NCBI GenBank assembly: GCA_039105265.1
Contig: JAPFFF010000012.1
Span: forward strand, 496,001-560,000
Direction: 5' to 3'
Source: Tritrichomonas musculus
Lineage: Eukaryota; Parabasalia; Tritrichomonadida; Tritrichomonadidae
Length of the DNA stretch: 64,000 nt
Both the position numbers and the translations under genes were made by a program. Under the pieces are notes generated by a model, which was given only the letters and a program-made list of their open reading frames with translations, ran no database searches and had not been told where the DNA came from. Below are positions 10,498-20,712 of this stretch, in pieces (positions within the stretch are counted from its first letter, which is position 1; the number at the start of each line of letters is the position of its first letter).

Positions 10498-11668
10498 ATT
10501 ATAAAAAGTCTTTTACCTCTTCTTTTTGTTTTTCTGACTTTTGAATTTTTTTGAATGAAACAGGAATTTCTCATAAAATTGATTTTAAAAATTCGTAACA
10601 GATAAATAAAAAAGGTATGGAAACTTCCATCCACTCAACAGATCATTTTTCTTTCAAAATATAATTTTTTAATGATAGTATTAATGATAAATATAATATA
10701 AAAATACATATTTTTAGAGAGGAATTTAAGATAAAAATAAATTATTTTTTGTAAAAAATTGAATCCTAATCTGGTTATCTTAATTCAAAAAACTATATTT
10801 TTTTTAATTATATTATTTTTAAATATAATTATATAAGTAATTTATATTTCATGTGGAAGAACTCGAGATTTATCATTTTTTATATTCATATCACAAGTGA
10901 TATGAATTATTTTAACCTAAAAGGCGAATATTTTTACCTAAAAGGCGAATTTCAAAATTTTGAAAATTTTGAGATAGGGGGTGTAATGATTACATCACAA
11001 ATACTATAAACGTCTTTTTTCGTAAAATAACGATTTTTTGATTTGTAGTATTAAGGAAACTTTTTGAATGCGAATAAATTTTTTTTTATTTTATGAAGAA
11101 TCAAAAATAATATTATTTAATTTGAAAAACATTTTACTATTTTATCTTTTTATTTTTAAATTATTAAAAACATTTTTAATATAAAAAAATAATTGTAGAT
11201 CAAGATAAAAATAAAAAACTAATATCGAGAAAATAACGTATTTACAATTGTAATTACAATTGTAATTTTTAAACGAACTAGTTGTATACAATTGTAAATA
11301 CAAAAACCAAGGCTTAGTAATGATAGAAAATTTTCAAAAAATTGAGATAAAAAATCAAATATCTATAGGATTTCCTTGATAGGCTAGTTATTCTGATATC
11401 AATTATCAGGTTTGGCACTTTTTTTAACTCAGATAATCGATAATAAAATGCTATCGATTGGAACTTTTAATTGATGAATTCGATTATCAAGTATGAAATG
11501 TGATACAAAAAAAATATGCCTTTGATATCGAAATTAATACCTGAAAAATTGAAATTAATACCCGAAAAAAACATTAAAAATAGTATTTTAATGGCATAAA
11601 ATAAATATATTTTAACTTATTATGTAAAAGAATCAGATTTTATTAAATTTTATAACGGATATGTGAAG
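10498..11668. other. Spacer rich in hairpins and short repeats
   Basis: No gene supported. It holds a perfect 11-bp hairpin with a 2-nt loop (10884-10907, arm ATTCATATCAC), a 15-bp direct repeat ACCTAAAAGGCGAAT (10914 and 10937), and a larger inverted repeat (11238-11252 versus 11287-11301, arm GTATTTACAATTGTA) with internal ACAATTGT palindromes. The left arm (about 11379) of a weak inverted repeat that encloses the Tc1 element also lies here. Confidence 0.6.
11238..11301. repeat. Perfect 15-bp inverted repeat with TACAATTGTA palindromes
   Basis: GTATTTACAATTGTA at 11238-11252 is the exact reverse complement of 11287-11301. The loop contains a further ACAATTGT palindrome. It could be a cruciform-forming site or the remains of a foldback element. 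No function assigned. Confidence 0.7.
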
Positions 11669-12928
11669 TATAGTAGAAGACAGATGATGTGAAATTTTTT
11701 GACCATTCAAGGTCAATTTTTTTGAGAAGATTTTTTGGTCATTTAATTGCCAATGAGAAAGGCACTAATGACGATGGATGTAAGCGAGAGATATGAAGCA
11801 ATTCGTGGTTTTCAACAGAGTTTTCAGTTATCTCCAACAAAAACAAGCGAACAATTAGGAATCTCTTATGGAACCGTAACAAAAGCAATGAATAACTTAT
11901 CGCCTACAATAAGAACTTATGAAACAAAATTACAAACAGTACATAAAAATTTTATTTATTTAAAAACGATTGCTGATCCTCATGTAACTGGCGATCAAAT
12001 TGCCCAAATGATTGATGAAACATTTGGCCTTAAAGTTTCTGGCAGAACGATTAATAGGTTCAGAAATGAAATAAAACTTGAGTTTCGAGCTCCAATAAAC
12101 TCCGTTTTCTTATCGCCTGCTGCGATTGATAAGCGCAGAAGATGGACTAATTTCCATATCCAAAATGAAACCTGCTGGAGAAACGTTGCTTTTAGCGACG
12201 AATCATGGTTTCAGTTGGGGAGAAACAAGCGCTGGGTCTGGGTGGACAAAAATAATTTAAGTGATAAAGTATTTTCGCACACAAAGTCCCACCCTCCTAA
12301 AGTTATGATATGGGCTGCAATAGGGTGGAACTTTAAGAGCGAACTTTTTTTTGTTGAAGGATCCGTTAATACAGAATTTTACTTTGACAATATCATATTA
12401 GGAAGCCATTTTGTTGAAGATGCTGATCGATGTTGGGGCATTGGAAACTGGGTTTTCCAACAAGATAATGCCCCAGCTCATCGATCAGCAGAGACACAAG
12501 CAGTATTGAAAGAATTAGGAATCACATTGTTGGATGATTGGCCTCCATATAGCCCAGATTTGAACATCATCGAAGTGATTTGGGCTATTATGGAGGCACG
12601 GGTTGAAAAGGTCAATCCAAAATCAATTGATGAATTGAAGCAAACATTAATTGAAGTGTGGGAAAACTTGGATTTCAAAACAATTAATGGACTTGTTTCA
12701 ATAATGGATGATCGTATTCGAATTGTTAACAAAAATCCTGAAAGAACAATTTGGAAGTTAACGAAAATTTAATCTCTGAATAAAAATTAAAATTTTAATT
12801 AAACTTTTTGTGGGAGGACAAGTAAGATAAAAATTCTTTTGAAAAATATTGAATGTATTAATTATCAAAAAGTTAGAAATATTAAACTTTTCAATTAAAA
12901 TTTTTTATCCCACTTGTCTTCTACTATA
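11669..12928 (+). mobile_element. Tc1/mariner-type transposon, 1256 bp, complete
   Basis: Ends match as inverted repeats: TAGTAGAAGACA from 11671 and its complement ending at 12926, 12 bp perfect and then diverging. TA dinucleotides flank both ends (11669-11670, 12927-12928), the Tc1/mariner target duplication. The element contains one uninterrupted transposase gene (11753-12772). It sits inside a poorer, older inverted repeat (about 11379 and 13099), so it may have inserted into an earlier element. Structurally complete, so it could be recently active. Confidence 0.88.
11753..12772 (+). CDS. Tc1-type DDE transposase
   Basis: About 339 residues counting from the ATG at 11753; the reading frame is open a little further upstream but without an earlier ATG. 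It cuts and pastes its element at TA sites. The N-terminus has a helix-turn-helix region (SEQLGISYGTVTKAMNNL). The catalytic domain shows FSDESWF (first Asp), QQDNAPAH (second Asp) and SPDLNIIEVIW (Glu). I count 35 residues between the second Asp and the Glu, one more than the DD34E of classic Tc1 and unlike DD34D of mariner. WVWVDK and the VMIWAAIGW segment are also typical. No frameshift or stop. Neighbouring elements here do not share its TIR. Confidence 0.92.
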   Translation: MRKALMTMDVSERYEAIRGFQQSFQLSPTKTSEQLGISYGTVTKAMNNLSPTIRTYETKLQTVHKNFIYLKTIADPHVTGDQIAQMIDETFGLKVSGRTINRFRNEIKLEFRAPINSVFLSPAAIDKRRRWTNFHIQNETCWRNVAFSDESWFQLGRNKRWVWVDKNNLSDKVFSHTKSHPPKVMIWAAIGWNFKSELFFVEGSVNTEFYFDNIILGSHFVEDADRCWGIGNWVFQQDNAPAHRSAETQAVLKELGITLLDDWPPYSPDLNIIEVIWAIMEARVEKVNPKSIDELKQTLIEVWENLDFKTINGLVSIMDDRIRIVNKNPERTIWKLTKI

Positions 12929-13270
12929 ATCAGTTAAAAAAGTTTAAAAATTTTAATACGTTAAAAAAATTTCAATATTGATAATCGATCTTTTATTTTT
13001 ATTCATTATTGATATCAGAGATAAAATTTTTGATTTGATATTGATGTCAGAAAAATGGATCAATTATCGATATCGAAAATCGAGACTTAACAAGCCTATT
13101 CCTTGAAAAGCATATAGTTAAAATGTATATTAAAAACTATAGATAAAAAATAAATTTAATTGATCAAAAGCCTACCAGAAGTCGAGTATACACTTTTTAA
13201 AATTCTGAAGCTTGCCCTTCGGAGGTTTTAAAAATTACGTTCTGTTTAAACTTTTTCAATAAAGCTGTGA
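12929..13270. other. Spacer between Tc1 element and hAT remnant
   Basis: A+T-rich, with repeated ATCGAT-type words. The right arm (about 13083-13099) of the weak inverted repeat that surrounds the Tc1 element lies here. No gene seen. Confidence 0.5.
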
Positions 13271-14689
13271 CAAATTAAAGTAGCTCTTTTTTCCCAAATA
13301 CCATATGTATCTATTGCTATGGATGAGGGAAAAACGTCTAAGAATCAGAATCTTCATTTCGTTATCAAAGCTCCTTTTTCAAAACTCAAATCCTACCCAT
13401 ATCATATTGTAAGGATGAAAGGAGGGAAAACAAGAGATTATCTTGAAGCAATTCCTAGAGGATTGTATCCATTACAGGCCACAAATATTTCAGTTGGATC
13501 AGTGGTGATAGATGGTAACACTGCGCAAAAAAAAGCTTGGACCCCAAATTATAAGAAATCAGTTTATCATTTAAATAACATTCCAGATATTCATAAAGTT
13601 CTAGTAATTCCATGTTTGTGTCATCGCATCCATAATTCGAATAAAAGTCAAGTTAAGAAAGATAAGAAACTGAAAGAAATTTGTGATAAACTGCATAAAA
13701 TTGCAGAGAAATGTCAAGGCAATTCTAACAAATTAGGTTCTATATGTCCTAGTCATGTTGATACAAGGTGGGCTTACGACTTTGATATTGTTGATTACAT
13801 TTTTAAACATAAAAAAACGATAAGAGAGTTTTATGATTTGCCTATCAAAGATCTAGAAAATTTAAGAGATGTTTTAATTGTATTTAAAGTACTTGTCGCC
13901 ACATTTGAGAATCCAAAAACATTAATGCAGACAGCTTTTAAATTGTTAGAAAGAGCAATCAATTTTTTGGAAGAATTACACACTAAAGAAGCTAATCCTT
14001 ATGGATTATGTCTATCGCAATCTCTTAAACAATATACTTTGGATTCCAATGAAGGAGGCCTTTGGACATTAGCTTATTGTTAAACACCTGAAGGCAGAGA
14101 AAACATGAGAAGAAGAAATATTTTACAAATGAATCCCAAAGAAAATTATTACCGCAAATTTTTCCATTTGGATGAATTAGCAAATAACAACATCGAAAAA
14201 TCAGTCTCAAACTTGGCTTCTGATAAAGCAGTTTTCATTACTGAAAATGGAAAACCTGTCTCAACAGCTTATTCTGATTCAGATGATGATGGCTCTTCCA
14301 TTTCTGAAGAAGAAGAGGAAGATAAATCTGATGAACCTCAATATTCAAGACCTTATAAAAATTATTTAATTGGAGCAAAAAATATGCTGAAAAATTTCCT
14401 TACTTTGAGAAAATTACCCAAAAATGAAGTTGATAATGCAATTCATGTATTTAATAGTTATATGGATGATGATGATGAACCATTTATTGATTATATAAAC
14501 ACATCTAATAAATATTCTTGGATACAAATAAGAATGTCAATAGAAAGTTTTGCTGATATAGCTGATATTGCAATGAGACTCCTTTCTGCAGCTGCATCAG
14601 AAGCAAGCTGCGAAAGGGCGATATCAAGGCAACGCCTTATTCATTCAAATCGAAGATTAAGAAGTTCTGAGCAACTTCTTGATGCGTGA
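13271..14689 (+). pseudogene. hAT-family transposase remnant (5'-truncated, one in-frame stop)
   Basis: Two open stretches (13319-14083 and 14105-14689) are in the same frame, separated only by a TAA at 14081-14083, so this is one gene with one nonsense change. Upstream the frame is open back to 13271 and then closes; the N-terminal BED zinc finger expected in hAT transposases is missing. Visible hAT features are YVSIAMDEG near the start, PCLCHRIHN, SHVDTRWAYDFDIVDYIF, and at the C-terminus the dimerisation motif AASEASCERAISRQRLIHSN. An acidic stretch (SDSDDDGSSISEEEEEDKSD) precedes the last domain. I found no clear TIR or 8-bp duplication for this copy. Not the obvious source of the 495-bp MITE at 6633. 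Confidence 0.82.
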
Positions 14690-15370
14690 ATGGTTTTATC
14701 TTATGCTTAATTAAAAAAAATAATTAATAAACATTTGCATTTAAATTGTTTTCAATATATGATTTAAAAACAATTTTTTTTAAACTTATATACCTAGCAT
14801 ACCAAGTGGCAACTTCACAAATCAATTTTATTTTTATATTATTATAATGATAATATGAACATTATATATATTATGTTAATATTATAAACAACAAGCATAT
14901 AATGAAAAAAAAAAAAATATTTTAAACATTTTTTTTTATCAAATTACTTTTATTTCTATTTTATTCATTTAATATAAATATATAATACATAAAAGCATTT
15001 CCACAGAATTAACTTCCATATCATGATAATATCTATAACTGAGGGAAAAAAAGACATAAATATAATTTCGAACCCTGGATTTCATAATTAATTTTCAAAT
15101 TCATTAAGTCAATTACTTCATAATTAACAAAATAAATTATTTATACAGAAACTTAAAAAATATCGATCTAAAAATGTTAAATCTTATTTACTAAGATAAT
15201 ATAATAAAAAATGTTTGAAATAAAAATTGAAACAAAAGAATTATCTTTTATTCTAAAATATTATAAAAAGTTTACAAATTTGTTATGGACGTTTAAAATA
15301 TAACTTTGGGGAAAATCTTTTTGCATGTGGGGAAAAACTTCCCCCAACTTTCCCCCAAGCCACATCATTA
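14690..15370. other. A+T-rich spacer
   Basis: No gene supported. It includes a run of C-rich sequence near 15330-15358 (CCCCCAACTTTCCCCCAAGC), unusual for this region, which leads into the transposase fragment that follows. Confidence 0.5.
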
Positions 15371-16084
15371 GATTGCAGATGGAGCTCTCCTAAAAGGGGG
15401 ATGTACGGAACCGTAACAGCAGTAGACCAGGAGTCTCATCAAGTTATAGAGTTTTGTACTCTGACTAAAGATGGAGGCCATCGAGTTGATTCCAATTATG
15501 ATGACTCCAGTAATAATATGGAAACGGTTGGAACAACGGAAATTATTAAAAGGTTAAGAGAGCATGAAGTTTTTGATGCAATTCATACAAAAACAAAAGA
15601 TAGAGATAACTCCACATCCAAATTGATAAAAGATATTGGATCAGAAGATCATCTGACTTATGATCCTGGTCATTATCGTAAATCTTTTGAGAATGCATTA
15701 AATAAATTTTTCAATGATCATAAAACTGTTGAATATTTTGTAAACGACAACAAAATAATAGTCAAAAGGCCTTTCTATTGTTTAAAGGATAGGTTACTGA
15801 AGTGGATGAATTCATGTCTAAAGTTCTCCGATATCGATGAAAGAATATCGATGTGGGGTTGCTGTATTGCTCATCATTTGGGTGATCATCGTAATTGTAT
15901 GCATCCTCTAGATGAAGAACATAAAGTTTGGCTGGCAGGTAATGAGCATCCAATACTGGTTGAATATCCTTCAAAAATTCGTTGATGATCAGATTGATAT
16001 TCTCACGAAGACGTCAAATCAGTTTCATACACAAAATGTGGAATTAGTTAGTAGGCTGGAAAATATTAATTTCATTTTTCTTTA
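15371..16084 (+). pseudogene. DDE transposase fragment (Mutator-like type), 5'-truncated
   Basis: The ATG-started part (15401-15985) has 194 codons, but the frame is open and protein-like upstream: DCRWSSPKRGMYGTVTAVDQ spans the first ATG. I therefore read it as the middle of a transposase. SSNNMET, KDRDNSTSKLIKDIG and YDPGHYRKSFENALNKFF resemble the DDE core of Mutator-related transposases of protists (Asp in DCRW, Asp in KDRDN, then a DPGH element). After the stop at 15983-15985 a second frame continues for about 30 codons with DQIDILTKTSNQFHTQNVEL, suggesting a frameshift. The mariner-type element at 16147 follows within about 60 bp. Family name inferred; base composition is less A+T-rich than the surroundings. 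Confidence 0.55.
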
Positions 16085-16146
16085 AAATGAGAGTATAAAG
16101 TAACTTATTTACATAATAAAATTTATATAAATATATATTATTATTA

Positions 16147-17405
16147 TAGGGTGTCCAAAAAAATTTGAGCATCTCGATTTGTGATAAATGAAAATTATTT
16201 TTTTTCTTTTTAAAATAAAGTTCAAATGTTGTTTTTATTGTGCTATTAAAAAATATTCCAGATATTAAATGTTTCAATAATTACGAACAGTAATTTATGG
16301 TAAAAACATAAACGTATAGAAATTATAAACGTACTTATTATATTTTTTTATTGGTGACTTAAATATTTTTGATATATTTATGTTTAGAATATACATGGAG
16401 CTGAACAATATATATTAAAATAATTAATGGAATTAACTATATTATATTATTTCTTTATAAATAAGTTATCAAGCCCACTTGATGATTAAAATGTTAAGAA
16501 AAATTCATTATATATTTTTCTGAATTGAATCACTCTTAAATTGATGATCGATCTATTAATCAACGAGACATAAAGATAATCAATTTTCAAAAAAAGGGAA
16601 TTATTTGTTGCACAATTAAGAATTAAAAAAAAGTCATATGCTTTGTTTGGGTAGAATATTGGATTGTGAAAATTTGATTTTATTCACTTTTTAATGTCTG
16701 CTATTTTTCTTTCAAAAAGTGAAACGAAATCAGATTTTTTCGCAATTTTCCCAGCTCAAATTTTAATATTAAAATAAAACTATTCCGAATTTACAATCAG
16801 TAAGATGTGAAATTTAAATTTCAAAGATCATATCTTCATGCGATTATTTATTTGTTCTTGAAGGTCAACAAAATTCAATTTTGTTCAAAAATGCAAAAAT
16901 TTAAAAAAAACGCCAATTATTACCATTTTGGCAAAATAAAAGGACGTAGTTTTATATATATAATTTATTTGTCATATGAAGAATATTATTTAATAAAAAG
17001 AATTTACAGTTACTTATTATTCATGCTAACAAGATTGCAAATATTTTGCCATGCTTCCAAAAAATTTTTTTTGAATACAATACCAATAATTTTATTCAGA
17101 AATCAATAAACAAATGCATTCATTTAATCTACTCATTAGTTTTATATAACATATATGTTTACATTTTTAAATATGTTTTATTTGCTCCATCAAATGAATC
17201 CTAATGAAAAAAATTTAATTGTTTTCTCAAAAAATTCAATATTCAAAGATGCAAAGTTAAATGAATCATATTCAAATTAATATACAAGATTCTTGCTTAA
17301 TTTTAATATTATATATATTTTATTAATAAAAGTTATTAATAAATCAAAAATTATCTTTATATCTTTTATACAGATGTAGATGCTCAAATTTTTTTGGACA
17401 CCCTA
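16147..17405. mobile_element. Mariner-type TIR element, 1.26 kb, no transposase
   Basis: The left end reads TAGGGTGTCCAAAAAAATTT and onward. The right end (17381-17405) is its exact reverse complement over 25 bp, and the match extends a further 3 bp. The outer TA on each side (16147-16148, 17404-17405) is the presumed duplicated target. The length of about 1255 bp is what a full mariner would have, but neither strand shows a DDE/D transposase; the 77- and 100-codon ORFs inside are low-complexity. Either a decayed copy with well-kept ends or a filler-bearing non-autonomous derivative. Confidence 0.8.
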
Positions 17406-18251
17406 TATATTGTACAATTAATGTATAATTATTTCGTAAATCAATTGAGAAATAGTTAATTTTCTTAAATTCTTTATGTAAATTTGTCTTTAAATCTATA
17501 TATGGCTAATAATTTGGAAATACAACAGATAATATATTTTATAAATAAAATACAAAATATTATTATTGATTTGTAATTCATAAATATTTTATTTGACTCG
17601 AGATATAAACGAAACATTATTTTTTAAAAGGTTTTTAAATTCTCAACATCCATTAAAACCAATTATGGCAAATGTCAGTATTGGATATATAGAAGTAAAT
17701 AATCTTAATATTTTTTCATAAGATAAAATATTCATTCAATTAAAGCCAAAATAAAAAATTAAAAAACGAGTTTTCACTTCACATGAATACCTCTTATCAA
17801 TCATAAATTTATTCTTATTATAACAAAAGTTGAAAAACTCCATGAAAATATAATGAATATATGATTTGATTTGATTGCGAATATTGGATATAAAATCATA
17901 AAAATATTTGCATAAATCATTTTTTTAAAGACAAATTTTTAATTTAAAATTAGGATATTTGAAATAAGAAATACTTTTAAATAAAATAAAATATTTCTAT
18001 GAACCATATTAGATTTATCTATTATGCTTAAAATGATTTAATTGCTCTTATTAATTTTTTTCAAACATATGAAAGAGGAGAATTTTTGAAAATATGAATA
18101 ATTGGCAATATTATAAACTTTATCAAAACTGTAGCATTCATTTTAATTATAATAATATCAATAATGATATTTAAAAAATATTTTGGAATTATTTAAATTT
18201 TATTATTTGAATTTTAAGGTCATTTAAATCATCTTTTTTATACTTGCATAA
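17406..18251. other. A+T-rich spacer
   Basis: No gene, TIR pair or tandem repeat recognised. Confidence 0.55.
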
Positions 18252-18960
18252 TTTAAACTGCTTCTCAGCGGTTGTACAACTAATTGAGAGATATTCAAAA
18301 GTTTACATTTATCTACTTTCAAAATTCAATTAGGTTGTACAACCGTTTTTTCATATTTAAATAAAAAAGAATAAAAAAAAGGAATTTATGATTAAATTTG
18401 ATTTATATAATAAAAGAAATGGAAATGTATGACAGTTTGTAAGCTAGTATTGCTGAATTGCTATATAGTTTGGTAATGAGCCTATATTTATTTGAAATTT
18501 GATTATCATTAATCATGGGAACGTTCTGAGTTACTCCAAAGTGCCATGTAATTTGCATCTATTTGTTGCGTTGGAACATTTTTACTAATGATACACGAGA
18601 TTCTGATTAGCTTTCTCTAAGGAATACTAAATAAAAATGATTTGAATTCAATTATAATTTTTTCTTTTGAAAATTTGAATGATGTAAAATTTTCTTTCTA
18701 TGAATTTATATTTATCTACATTCAAAAATTGTATAGAAGTTTATTCATTTCTGAAGAAAATTTAAAAAAGCAATTAAATGCACAATTTAACAATATTTTA
18801 AATAACTTATTTAATCATTATAACTAATCAAACATTATATTGTTAATTATGAAAGTATATAAAATAAATATTCATTATAAATTTAGATATTAACGAAATT
18901 TCAAATACGAAATTTGAATTCCTCTCAAATACTTGTACAACCGTTGAGAACCAGTTTAAA
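18252..18960. mobile_element. MITE of about 0.7 kb with imperfect 38-bp TIRs
   Basis: The left end (TTTAAACTGCTTCTCAGCGG, then TTGTACAA) pairs with the right end (18923-18960), reading as TTTAAACTGGTTCTCAACGG on the other strand. Only a few mismatches occur over about 38 bp. The outer TTTAAA is present at both ends and may be the duplicated target or part of the TIR; it is palindromic, so this is ambiguous. The CTGGTTCTCAACGG core resembles some hAT ends. An internal copy of GGTTGTACAACC lies near 18335. The 61-codon ORF at 18642-18827 is not convincing. Confidence 0.72.
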
Positions 18961-19065
18961 GATATTTTCAATTAAATATGTAAAAGAACATTTTGTAGAA
19001 CAAAACAAAATACTCATATTTTATTCATATCCGCTAGAAATTTATTGATTTTCATAATGTTTGAT

Positions 19066-20611
19066 GTAATTTTCGGACAATCGTTTTTTTCTACGCCACT
19101 TTTTGAATGGTTTTTCTATCCGTGAATAGCTATTCATGGAAAGTAAAAAACCGCCATCTTAAGGTGAAATTTAACTTACTCTGTTAAGAAAATTAACCAA
19201 AAAAATCGTAAATTTAAATTTTCTCTTAAAATTATAACTATTTGCTTTTTTTGATACCCTTACAAATTAACTGTCATTTTTTTTTGCGGAATAAACGTAC
19301 GAGTAAACGTAAGAAGAAATTTTTGAAAAATTTTCTCACAAATAATTTTACTTTCTCTCTCAAAATCTGACAATTCTTTTTATTCCCATTGAATTTTTTT
19401 GAAATAATTTTTTTTTTATCAGAATTTTGACCGTTTACTATTGATTTTACATGTAAATGAGGTTTTTCTTTATATTTAACAAATATTTGGATAAAATCTT
19501 TGGGGATTTAAATCATTATATCCTATATTATTTAATTCCCAAGTTATAACGAATTTTGTTTTTTTAATCGTTAGCAATTTTTTTATTAATAAAAAATTCG
19601 AATTAAATCCCAATATTTATAGTTATAATATAATTATAAATAATATTAAATTTATTTATACCATTTTTTTAATATAAATCTCATTATTCATCGACTTTTT
19701 CTATATTTTTTTATTTAAAAAAAGCTAAAATTGAAATTTTTGAGTGATTATTATATAAAATTAAGATTCATACTTAAGTATTATACTTAAGTATTATCTA
19801 AAACGCACATTGGAAGCACAAATTAATCAAATTATAGCGATTTTCAATCTTTATGGAATAATATTAAAAAAAGCAAAAAGGGTCAAATAAAAAGCATAAT
19901 AAGAGAATGATTATAAAGAATATGTTTAGTAAAAACCATAAAATTAAAAAGAATCGAAAAAAATAAATATCGTCATCGAATAATCTTTCAAATTTGAATT
20001 AGCAACGAATTGAGATCATCTATACACTTAGGAACTGTAATAATATTTTGGTCTCGATGTTTCAGAAGCAAGATTTAAGTAGAAATTGAGCAAAGGAACT
20101 TGTATAAAAAAATGGGTGAATTTTATGATTTACGATCACTCTTTCAAAATTAGATTATATTCACTTTTTCATAAAAAATAAGATTTTCTTATAAAGCATA
20201 ATTCTTTCTAATAAAATCTAAAGGATTACTAATTATAAATTAAAAATAATATGTTTTGTAAATGACAATTCTTTTTTGAATTGAGTTTATTCAAAAAAAA
20301 ATTTTAAAAATTTTAAATGAAAATTATACGTACGTTTATTCCGCAAAAAAAAATGACAGTTAATTTGTAAGGGTATAATTTTTTTTTATTTTTACATAAT
20401 TTTTCAGGAATATACGCACCAGTGATCACCACAGGGCTGCGCGAAGCCGAATCAGGCTCCTTGAATTGCTGGATGAATCGGGAAGCCATTTGAACTAAAT
20501 ATTTATGCATTATTTAGCAAAAATTGAATAAAAAATGTATAAAAAAGTATTCAAAAAGTTTAAAAGTTTTCAAAAAGTGGCGTAGAAAAATACGATTCCT
20601 CGTAATTTTCG
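19066..20611. mobile_element. MULE-like remnant with TIRs and 10-bp flanking repeat, split by a nested element
   Basis: The left end from 19076 (GACAATCG, T run, CTACGCCACTTTTTGAA) pairs with the right end (about 20566-20601; inverted it reads GAGGAATCG then TTTTTCTACGCCACTTTTTG). The 10 bases GTAATTTTCG occur immediately outside both ends (19066-19075, 20602-20611), consistent with the 9-11-bp duplications of Mutator-like elements. Removing the nested 1117-bp element leaves only about 407 bp. The right part is unusually G+C-rich (about 20415-20490) and, on the minus strand, encodes about 35 residues beginning MASRFIQQFKEP. The source gene is unknown. Confidence 0.6.
19255..20375. mobile_element. 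1117-bp TIR element, copy 1 (nested in the MULE-like remnant)
   Basis: The element 19257-20373 has perfect 45-bp inverted repeats beginning CCCTTACAAATTAACTGTCA and ending in GCGGAATAAACGTACG. TA flanks both sides. It has no coding capacity. A second copy of exactly the same length, almost base-for-base identical, lies at 24020-25136. Superfamily uncertain; the TA target is compatible with Tc1/mariner-type mobilisation. Confidence 0.88.
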
Positions 20612-20712
20612 TTGACATCAGATTATTGCATTTTTAATTTTGAGAAATTTAAATGAATTTGTCTCATATTAGGAAATATATAGGAAATATATTGTTCATA
20701 ATTTATTATATT

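Noticed and set aside
15060-15085. GGGTTCGAAAT on the minus strand resembles a tRNA B box
   Set aside because: No A box or cloverleaf stems on that strand; the surrounding sequence is plain A+T-rich spacer.
16807-17109. 100-codon ORF inside the mariner-type element
   Set aside because: Low-complexity Ile/Tyr/Phe-rich sequence without any DDE/D motif, so not taken as the element's transposase.
19066-20611. Reading the MULE-like remnant as the end of a large self-synthesising element
   Set aside because: The TIRs enclose only about 407 bp after removing the nested insertion, and nothing recognisable from such elements is present; the 10-bp flank fits a Mutator-like origin better.
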